DNA of 64,000 nt from Cylicocyclus nassatus (Eukaryota > Nematoda > Chromadorea > Rhabditida > Strongylidae). Shown piece after piece: positions 55,876-64,000 of this stretch. The stretch spans positions 27,197,521 through 27,261,520 of the forward strand of contig CATQJL010000001.1 of assembly GCA_958299035.1 (NCBI GenBank). The letters are read 5' to 3'. The stretch's first letter is position 1, and every line of letters begins with the position of its first letter. Position numbers and translations under genes: made by a program. The notes under the pieces are model-generated. The model saw only the letters and a program-made list of their open reading frames with translations, made no database searches and was not told the origin of the DNA.

Positions 55876-58106
55876 CTTACCTATACCGCAAGCAGAACTC
55901 AGACGCACAGGCGCATAGCTTTTGTACACATCGAGCGTGTAAAGTTTTGCTTACAGGGAGTGCGATTACGGAGAGTTTTGAACGAACATGACATTGCCAA
56001 GTCGTGCATTGGAGATCGCTCGAGGTATGACTGATGCGTCAAAGCATTTTGCGATTGAATTAGCTTCAGAGGGCAGTGCAAATAACGAAATGAGGGTATA
56101 CTGAACCAGTAAACTTCGAAAACTATTCTACTTTTGACCTCGCGGAAGTGAATATAAGAAAAGTAAACTATTCCATCTATAAAGAAAAAAATGTAAATGT
56201 ACAAAACTGCTTAATCTAGATTAATCCTGCTACCAGCGATTAATGATCTTTGTACACCAACATCACGTGGCTCCTTTTCTCCTTGTTATTTGAGTTCACT
56301 TGCAATGTTGGCGCAAGTTTTTGGTGCATAGTTTGTAGTCTTTGGTTTACAAATCTAAGCTCTCGAGCTACTCGCACTCAAGCAATCAAATCATATAGGT
56401 ATACTACCAATCTGTTCTGAAAATTTACGTGAATCTTTGAGACTTTGAAGCAGCTATTAAGTAGCTGCAAATAGAACCCTTGAACTCAGCTTATCTCTGT
56501 TTACTTCCTCGCTGCCAATCTTTCGCTCCATTGAGCATAGCCCCAATTATCTAGCATGAGAGCCGAACAGAGCAACAGGATATATGGGACCAGCATACCT
56601 TGTCAAAAATCATATACTATTAAGCTTTCTCCCACTTTAGCAGCTTATGAAGTCTTCGAGTAGCAATGCTTATCTCAACTGGCAGCTGACTCTTTCGAAA
56701 ATTTGCACGAATTTAAGATAAAAATTGAAAGTGAAGAAAGCAGTGAAAACAAAGGCAGTGTTTTCGCTTCAAAGGTGATCTTAGGGTAATGCTTCCACTT
56801 CTAACAGGGCCCAATATGAGTTTGTTTCTAGGCTTCTTGAAAACCCTGAAAATCCCCTCGACATTCTCAAAGTTTTGATTATCAGCTTTAGACTAAAAAA
56901 CCCTCAAAAAACAGAACGTCGACAAAAAAACTGCAATTTTTGGCCACAAGACAGTAGCCCCCTTTGCTTTTTCGCCCTAAAAAGAAGTCAAGCCTGCTTC
57001 CGTACGATCTGCGCCGGCTTATCTTAAAAGCTTAGGAGTCAATTCCGCCGGGCGGATTTGACTCCTAAGCTTTTGAGATAATAACATTGTCTGTGGGAAA
57101 AAAGTGATCTCGATTTGACACCATTTCATGCTTGCATTTAAGTTTAAGGAATGGGGGGAAATGAGCGGAAATATTCTATGTTTATAATTCAACTTGTTTT
57201 GGTAAATTACATAAACTAGATTTTTAAATTATCAAACCAACTATCAGATTTGGTCATTTCAAAGCTAATTCTCTATCTGTACATCAAATAAATATCTTCT
57301 CATCAGCTCCAAACCATTTCCAATTTTTTTTACAAAGAACAAAAAATTCTGTGATTGATTGGTTTAAAACATGAGACACGCTTTTCAATGATCAAAATGT
57401 GGGGATCAAGGACCTTGTGATTTATGCTCATAATATACCTTTATATTGGCAAACTTCCATTGTTGTACTATTTTTGATGGTATACAGATTATTCTCACCA
57501 AAAGATGATTACGAAATTCGATGATATTAGATTATAAGAACTGGTTTCTGAGCCATCTTTTTCTGGATTATGGCAAAGTCACAATCAGAATCATTGGACA
57601 CCCGAGTTTGGATGTTTCTCCCTATTGCAGATACTTGCACTTGTGATTCCATGGATTTTTGAACATCGCCATCTCTATGTTTTTCCTTGAAAGGCGAGAA
57701 GATGATTTATTTGTATCAGATCTTCGTGCACAGTATAGTGAATCAAGTACATTTTTATTTTATTGACAGCTCTGCTATACATCAAATCTGACTCCTTATT
57801 TAAATATCCATGTTTCTTTGATCTTTCAGACTGTAATCTGACGAAGCTTCTATCAAATTTGGCGAACATCCTTAGATTCATCAATTTTCACGTAGTTCCA
57901 GAGATTTCAGAGTCTACGAGCAATCAGAAAGCTATTAAGACCCACAACAATACCTCTTCCGTCACCATTGAAATTCAGCTAAATTGCCTAACTTTTCCTC
58001 AATAGTGCTTTTAGCGTTTAGCTTAACTTATACTTGTAATATAATTTTTAGCCGTAAACTGCCAATAACAACCCAATCTGTAAATTTACTCCTTCTCTTA
58101 AAACTG
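55876..58106. other. gene-free stretch with a 31-bp hairpin
   Basis: A near-perfect hairpin lies at 57019-57081, with arms containing AAAGCTTAGGAGTCAA and TTGACTCCTAAGCTTTT around a GCC/GGC tip. The rest is AT-rich with overlapping frames on both strands. Confidence 0.5.
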
Positions 58107-58823
58107 CTAAAAAACTTTTGAAGGTTTTATTTCAGTTTTTCTCAATGAACGTTGTTTCCATGCGACCAAGTCCTTCAGCTCTATTTGGCTGCAATTAGAA
58201 CTTTGTTGTTGAGTCACGTGCTGTTCTTTCTCTATTTTTGGTTCAATCTTTAAAATCAACTTTTCACGGTAAACATCGATACTTTTTATTTTGATCATGA
58301 GGCGTCAGGAAGAGTTCAATAATGGGGTCAGCTCCAAAAGCCATCATACTGTTTGAGTTTTGCAGATCGTTTGCTTTAAGATTGAGAAGCACTATGTGGT
58401 ATTTGAAAAAGACATATGTAGCTGTCTTTTCTTTATCTACCGTTTGTTTTAATTTTACCCGTTTTTGGCCCTCTTCTTGATCTACCAATTTTGGAGGAAG
58501 AAGCACCTTTCTTACCTAGTTTGTAGCATTTGAAAGCTCTTTTTCTCTAGCTTTTTTTTTGTCAAGCCTTGTTCATTTCCGGTCCTTAGCACACAAGGAC
58601 AAAACAGAAGTGGGTTTTCTGCAAGTTTTCTGCCCAACGCCGTGAAATCAACATGCAAAAAAAAGATTTTTTCTTGGTATTTGGGAACTTTTGACTTGTC
58701 AAGGCATGGTTTTTGAAAAGTTGTGAACTTATGATTTCTTGGAAGAAAGATGACCTGTTTTTGCTCTTCTTTTGAGTCCGTGAAGCTCTTAAGCGCAATG
58801 CAATCACGGAACTTTTCCTTCAT
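58107..58823 (-). pseudogene. cluster of coding-like minus-strand frames
   Basis: Three consecutive frames cover the interval. 58823-58512 includes CIALKSFTDSKEEQKQVIFL and ends at a GTAAGA donor-like site. 58506-58264 includes DKEKTATYVFFKYHIVLLNL and AFGADPIIELFLTPHDQNK. 58298-58107 includes SIDVYREKLILKIEPKIE. The last two overlap and could be one protein with a one-base frame change near 58285. Composition is Lys/Leu-rich as in AT-rich genes, but no motif is recognised, and chance frames of this length occur elsewhere in the window. Confidence 0.25.
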
Positions 58824-59610
58824 GAAGTGAGATCAAGTCCGAAACATTTAATGCCAGAAAAAGTAGGCATTCTCAATTATCAGCGGCAAACAAAATCAAG
58901 AAAACTCAAGAAGTACAATTCTTGCCTTGAAAAAGAGCGGAAAAAGTAGATCCTTTCAGATTTTCTTCGCAAAAAAATCCGTGGAAAAGTTTGATGCACA
59001 AATCAAGTTTTTGCTTTCAAAAATTCCTAAAAATTACCCGCAAGGGGATATTTTTGAAGATTTTCACCTGGAAAATTTTCTCACTTTGCTGTAATAATTT
59101 TTGAGCATACGTGGGATTGCCAAAGACTTATAAGTTGCAACACAATTTATTACATTTGTAATGTTTATTTCTTTGATAAAAAGTCCTATGGTAAATCCAG
59201 CTTAAACTTTTAAAACGCTCAAGCTCTTGAAAAAAAATCAATGTGATTTTGGAATTCTTGACTTTTAAGTCCCGGTAGTGCTGTAGTTCTAAAATTGCAT
59301 TGCAGGTATCACGTACTACTGCCAAAAACTCCACATTGCACTTGAGATTTTGTATTTTCATTTATCATAATTTCATACACTGATTGCACTTTTGATTACA
59401 ACATACTATGACCAACTGTGCAAACAACCTTTGATATTAATTCTCTTCGCCTCATAAATAAAATATTCTTTTAGACACAAAGTCGACCCTTACGAAATCT
59501 AATTTTCACTACTTGAGTAGTTAATAAGATTGTAATTAAGCTGCCATCAGTTCTTTACCAGCAAATAAAAATTTTATTTTTATTGATTGCTTACAGGCAA
59601 AATGAAATGA
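58824..59610. other. gene-free stretch
   Basis: AT-rich. A 77-codon minus-strand frame at 59128-59361 lacks support. Confidence 0.4.
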
Positions 59611-59612
59611 TA

Positions 59613-60465
59613 TTAGGTTGTCCATAGGTCTTTTCACTTTGGAGCTTTCGCTGTGATAAGTCATACATTTCTCATTCTAGTAGACATCGGGATACACTCG
59701 ATCGAGTAAAGCAAGCTCTATAAGGTGGCATTTATGCTTTTGCATCAGCTTCGATCCACCTCAAGTTGTGAACCAAAATCTAAAAAGTTTCAGAGGCCCA
59801 AAAAAGTCTTACAGATCTTTTACTCGTTCACGCATATACATTCCATATGAAACACTCATATGTGCTGTTGCTATATTTTTTATCAGCTAAAAATCAAGAA
59901 GACGAGAAATTCCATGTCCTTACCAAAGTGATGCTGTGCTGTTCTTACACTAACAGTTGTATTCTACAAGCTTTTAGAAACACAACCGTAAGTTTTTAGC
60001 TCTCTATAAGCTTTGATCTCCAGAAATGTTGAGTTAAGCGTGAACAGCCTAAGTGAAGAAAGCTAAATTCAATATTTCTCGGAAACTGGAGCTTGTAGAG
60101 GGCTGGAAATCTACGGTTGTACTTCTAAGGACTTGTAGTATTCAACTGTTAGTGTAAAAGCAGCACAGCGTCACTTTGGTAGAAACATGGAAATTTTCGT
60201 TCTCTTGATTCAGCACTTATGAGTGTCTAATGTGGAGTGTATACGGAGCAAGTAAAAGATTCGAGGACTTTTTTGAACGAAGATATAAAAATTTATAATA
60301 TGCTGGGCATCCGATAGATTTGGTTTAAGACTAGGGGTGGATCGAAGATGGTGCAAAAGCATAAACGGCATCTTATAAAATTGCTTTGCTTCATCGAATG
60401 GTATCCTGGGGTCTGTCTTATCACAGCGAAAACCCAAAAACGAAAAGACTTATGGGACAACCTAA
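59613..60465. mobile_element. mariner-like fold-back element (TTAGGTTGTCC ends)
   Basis: The left end TTAGGTTGTCCATAGGTCTT is mirrored by a right end closing TATGGGACAACCTAA, with TA on both sides (59611-59612, 60466-60467). The arms also share CGCTGTGATAAG and its mirror and the AGTAAAGCAAGCT/AATTGCTTTGCTT pair. It is 853 bp and non-coding. Relatives lie at 29025-30240 and 34636-36035. Confidence 0.85.
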
Positions 60466-60739
60466 TATTTTGCTCGAATGATGGAAGCATCAGTTGAAGA
60501 CCAGAAAATCCTCAAACCCATTTATTCTCATTACGGACTTTGAACTCGATATACTTTTTTTTCTGAAAATGCTTACATAGATTTCCCATCGAACACATGT
60601 GTTGTAACACTGCGCAAAGGCGATAGAATGAGAAGTGTCGCACGCTCATCGTCATTTAGGCAACTCACACCTCTGGAATACCGTAGCCTCACTCTCTTCC
60701 TAATTCTGGCGCTCTGTATTCCTGAAATAATAAAAAATT

Positions 60740-60747
60740 CCTTTCAG
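60740..60747 (+). promoter_or_regulatory. trans-splice acceptor candidate before leader copy 2
   Basis: TTCCTTTCAG ends at 60747, one base before the ATG at 60749. A strong acceptor this close to a start codon, with no upstream exon, is typical of spliced-leader addition. Confidence 0.55.
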
Positions 60748-60748
60748 A

Positions 60749-61124
60749 ATGAGCGCAGCCGAGGGAGCTACTCGTCGTAACCATATACGCATTTTTGCCT
60801 TAGCAGGTTCGCTTATCTGAAATTTTGTTCAAGCTTTAATCAACAGCAAATTACCGAGGATTTTCCCGAAATCTTACTTTATCAGTTTTGATACTACACA
60901 CTCGGAATAGAAATGCCAAAGAAGTGTTCTGAATAATCACATAAGTGATTCTCTTTTGAGTGAGTGTGATTTTCGCATATATAATATGATAATTTCTCGG
61001 AGACATTCAACTGTCTGCGACACGTTTCTACGTATTCTTCACTTCCACGGCAGAATATTATAAGTTTTACAGAAGGCCTCAATGGACGAGGAACTCCCAC
61101 CAATGCAGCGGGAGATTATGACAG
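60749..61124 (+). CDS. leader module, copy 2 (first two exons)
   Basis: Exon 1 is 60749-60806 (MSAAEGATRRNHIRIFAL) and exon 2 is 61073-61124 (EGLNGRGTPTNAAGDYD), joined in phase 1 and ending in phase 2. Exon 2 has the same 52-nt length and nearly the same sequence as 33248-33299, while the introns do not match, so the coding part is under constraint. The basic exon 3 of copy 1 was not found before the end of the window. A TTTCAG acceptor at 61181 would give a short tail (RNVETVQLILC) ending at TAG 61279. The remaining exons, and perhaps a second Rh gene, may lie beyond 64000. Confidence 0.55.
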
Positions 61125-63043
61125 GTATGATAAATATTTTATTTTGCGTCTTGCGTCAAAAATAGTTAAATCAATTTCAGAAATGTTGAAACGGTTCAAC
61201 TTATATTGTGCACTATAGCAAATGATTGGTTTTCTCATACGTACTGGAGATATTATTCAGAGCAAAATAGAAACTAGAAAAAAACGAACTTTTCCCATTC
61301 ATATAGGAGTCCTCTTAGCATGAACTTCCCTGATAAATGATAGACTGATAGAATTGAAATCAAAAGCGCGGAGTTAGTAGATATTTTAGCACTTTTAGCA
61401 AGCGAAATACAAGAACACAGTTCCTCAGCACATGCCATTAAAACGCTTTTCTTTCTTCAATATGGAATTTGAATGATTTCGTAGAAGCTGGAGAAGAATA
61501 CAAATTTTCAAAAAGATGCAAGATGCAAGATGCAAGGTGCAAGATGCATGCATGTCCCGATAGTTGCAGGTCCCCTATCCACATCCTGCTTGATCGACAT
61601 GCTCATTTACCCCCCTCCCCCTTCCCCTTTTCCTTTCTTGTACCTATATACTGCCAATGTCGTCCGAGCTAGACTTTGCAAAAAAATCGAATTGATAAAG
61701 ACTACCGACATCTACCCATTCTATTCTCGTAATCAGCATATTCTACTTTCATAGCCGGTACCAGTCCTCAGCTCAGATTTGCTGAAAATCAGTAAATCGA
61801 TATCAATCGACAACGAAAAATAGCATTTGTCAGTAGTTTCTCCACCCCGAGATGTATATGTGCAGTTTGCCCAGATTGGTTCAGATTACATACAGAAGCA
61901 GATATAAAGCGACAGAGCTTCATATATCAACCAAAAAAAGTAATAAGAAATTAGCTTAGTTTTCCTAAGTTTCCGAGAACCAATGTCTAAACCTAGTCAA
62001 TGTAGATTTACAATATTCTATACAATAAAGGATGTTTTCAATACTAACATCGGATGAAAGAGATCAGTGAAACCAAAATGGTTCTAAAATTGAGTGTTAT
62101 GCATTTGAAAGCATTATGAGCTTGCCTAAAAGTGCAACTTTCAATCTATATATGTTTCCCATGCTGAATAGATTTTTGGGTGCATTCGGAATCGATCATG
62201 TTTGAAGATTACCCACGTGGGTGAGTTTTTTTTAGAAAATTTTGAAAGTATGTGCTCCATATACAGCAACTTCAGTCGACATTTATACAAGCTTTTGTTG
62301 ATATTCATGTCTTGTGCATATGAAGGCAAAATTCGTTTCCAAACGATGGTTGAATTCGATCAAATATTAATTCTTTCAAAAATGTGAATGTTTCTGCCCA
62401 AACAACAAAATAGAGTTATTACACTTGGCCTCTACCATTGGAACTAATCTCAAGCATTTTATACAAAATGTTTTCCAGTTTTCCCTCGCTGTTTTGTGAA
62501 AGGGCCATCGTTTTTTTTTTTGAGCAAACAGCATCTGGTCGTTCTTTTGTGTACATGGTGCTTCCTTTCCTTAGAACTCAATTTTGAAAATTATGAAATT
62601 TATCTTTTATAGAATTATTGGTCGAAAACTTTCTTGCAAATGTTCAGTTTGTAAATGCTCATAAATGAAATCTTTTCGCGGCAACCTTTCCCAAGCATTT
62701 TCACTGCGGGTTCAGATTTCCTTCTGTAGAAAGGCCACATGCATTTTTCTTTATTTGGTTGACATCCCATCATTCTTGATTTCCTATAGTTGGGCAATAT
62801 ATGCAATAGCAAAGCTTTCGGTGGATAAGACTGGAGAATAATATCTATGTGTAAATTAACTGAATGTGCATTCGCAAGTTCTTCTTTTCCATCCAGAGTA
62901 AAAGTCGCAAAGCTGCTGTATGTATACTCTAAACTTTGTAGAGTGCATCTGCATGTAAAGAACTGCCCATTTTTGGTTATCATGAGGTCGATATTTTTTT
63001 TCCTCCTTAGTACTATTGAAAACGCAGTAAATCTGTCCTTATG
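61125..63043. other. gene-free stretch with a 7-bp tandem repeat
   Basis: Five units of AGATGCA type stand at 61514-61548. The 122-codon minus-strand frame at 62615-62983 has no context. Otherwise AT-rich; it may be intron of the copy 2 gene. Confidence 0.4.
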
Positions 63044-63045
63044 TT

Positions 63046-63213
63046 TTGATTTAACTGCTTGGTGGCTGGAAGGCGGGGCTTCGTGACCTAATCAAGGCTA
63101 GGTAATGATCACAGAGCACCCGCTACAGAGACGCAGACTGCGTAGCGGGCGCGAGCGGCCTTAATTGAGTCACAAAGCCCCGCCTTTCAACCGCCAAGCC
63201 AGTTGAATCAAAG
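63046..63213. mobile_element. fold-back MITE (GGCGGGGCTT arms)
   Basis: The left arm TTTGATTTAACTGCTTGGTG, AAGGCGGGGCTTCGTGAC is mirrored by GTCACAAAGCCCCGCCTTTC and CAAGCCAGTTGAATCAAA. A GCTAC...GTAGC pair (CCCGCTACAGAGACGC, GCGTAGCGGGCG) lies in the centre. Confidence 0.75.
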
Positions 63214-64000
63214 TTTTCACATCTCAACAACAGCAGGGGTTTCTCGAAATGATTCTATGTAGAGGTGTCTTTCTAAGGAGTATTTTTTTGATTGTGGAAG
63301 TGAAATTAAATGCATGTGGTATCTTGGAAAGTCAGACGTCTTAACATTCGGCGCCGTACCAGCTTTAACATGAAAAAGGTTACTCTTACCTCAGTTGAGG
63401 TCGATAATCTCTGCATAAAAGCACGTCTAAAGTGCCTGCTATTGGTCAAGGTAAGATCTTGATTATAGGATCATTCAAAAGTTGTTTGAACTATTCTATC
63501 CAAGACAGCAACAGACTCTTTCTTCCATATCTTTGAAATTCACTCTTTGGAATTTGGATACGCCTCGTGTGTGCATCTTTCACCACGTGACTTCAATTTC
63601 TTGACCTTGTAGCACCTTCGATAGTCTCTGACCGTTTTTGTGCAATTTTCTTCTCGTCTCATTTCTTTCCTTCCGTCAACGTTCGACTCGACCAAGTGAC
63701 AAATGATCGCTTGGAATTCTTGGCGCACTGTATCCTTGATCACATCGCTGTTGGAACTTCACACATCATGTGTTATCTCGACTGGACAATAAAAAACATT
63801 GAGAGAGAAGAAAATAACTATGATTAATTGAACAGGGACTGCCCTTGTCCGAGAGCATTTTTGTGACCAACATTACATAGTAGGGACTTTCTTGTGCTCT
63901 TACCAATTAGAGTAGATTCTTTGTTAGTGATTATCAGCTTTTCTTTTGATAGTAGCGAAATGTAGATGGTTTTTACGAACTGATAACAGTTTGGAATGGC
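63214..64000. other. gene-free stretch to the window end
   Basis: No exon is supported. A 67-codon minus-strand frame at 63540-63743 is charged but has no context. Confidence 0.4.

Noticed and set aside
55599..55991. 130-codon frame
   Set aside because: Most of it is MITE family A, also present at 4169-4380 in the opposite orientation.
62615..62983. 122-codon minus-strand frame
   Set aside because: No motif or splice context; within the length range of chance frames here.

Overview
The window looks like a piece of chromosome from a parasitic strongylid (hookworm-like) nematode. The reasons are the AT-rich background, introns of about 40-50 bp mixed with kilobase ones, TTTTCAG-type splice acceptors (some placed like trans-splice sites just before an ATG), a nematode-type Rh ammonium transporter, a CR1-like LINE, and a very high density of fold-back DNA elements. 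The species call is an inference. Nearly all open frames of 60-130 codons in the window are chance frames in AT-rich DNA.

Layout. 1-336: the 3' end of a Gly/Asp/His-rich protein gene with a possible 42-bp GC-AG intron. 337-9860: gene-poor, with four transposon-type elements and one possible SINE-like segment. 9861-10262: a tiny two-exon secreted Tyr/Pro-rich peptide gene. 11497-18672: fold-back elements, a minisatellite, one orphan exon and two mariner-type elements, one with a nested insertion. 19088-19746 (minus): a four-exon secreted Met/Gly/Pro-rich protein with the same first-exon design as the 9861 gene. 21263-31949: many GC-rich fold-back MITEs and a few candidate exons.

33088-45334 is the core of the window. 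A short conserved leader module (33088-34085) sits directly upstream of a complete 12-exon Rh-type ammonium/CO2 channel gene (34120-45334, 460 aa), whose introns 4 and 9 are packed with nested transposons. A second copy of the first two leader exons lies at 60749-61124. The leader is either a separate small protein in an operon-like pair with the Rh gene or an alternative 5' part of the Rh transcript; the phases allow both.

46030-50047 (minus): a nearly intact CR1-like LINE. Its ORF1 ends in a classic -1 frameshift heptamer, and the ORF2 frame is open in -1 through the start of the endonuclease with no ATG. Directly behind its 5' end is a decayed-looking gene for a charged, probably DNA-binding protein (50071-50796, minus). 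50800-64000: gene-poor, with more fold-back elements, one TTAGGTTGTCC-ended mariner-like element, a coding-like ORF cluster on the minus strand near 58.1-58.8 kb and the second leader copy.

All exon structures were derived by hand from splice signals and reading-frame phase, without transcript data.
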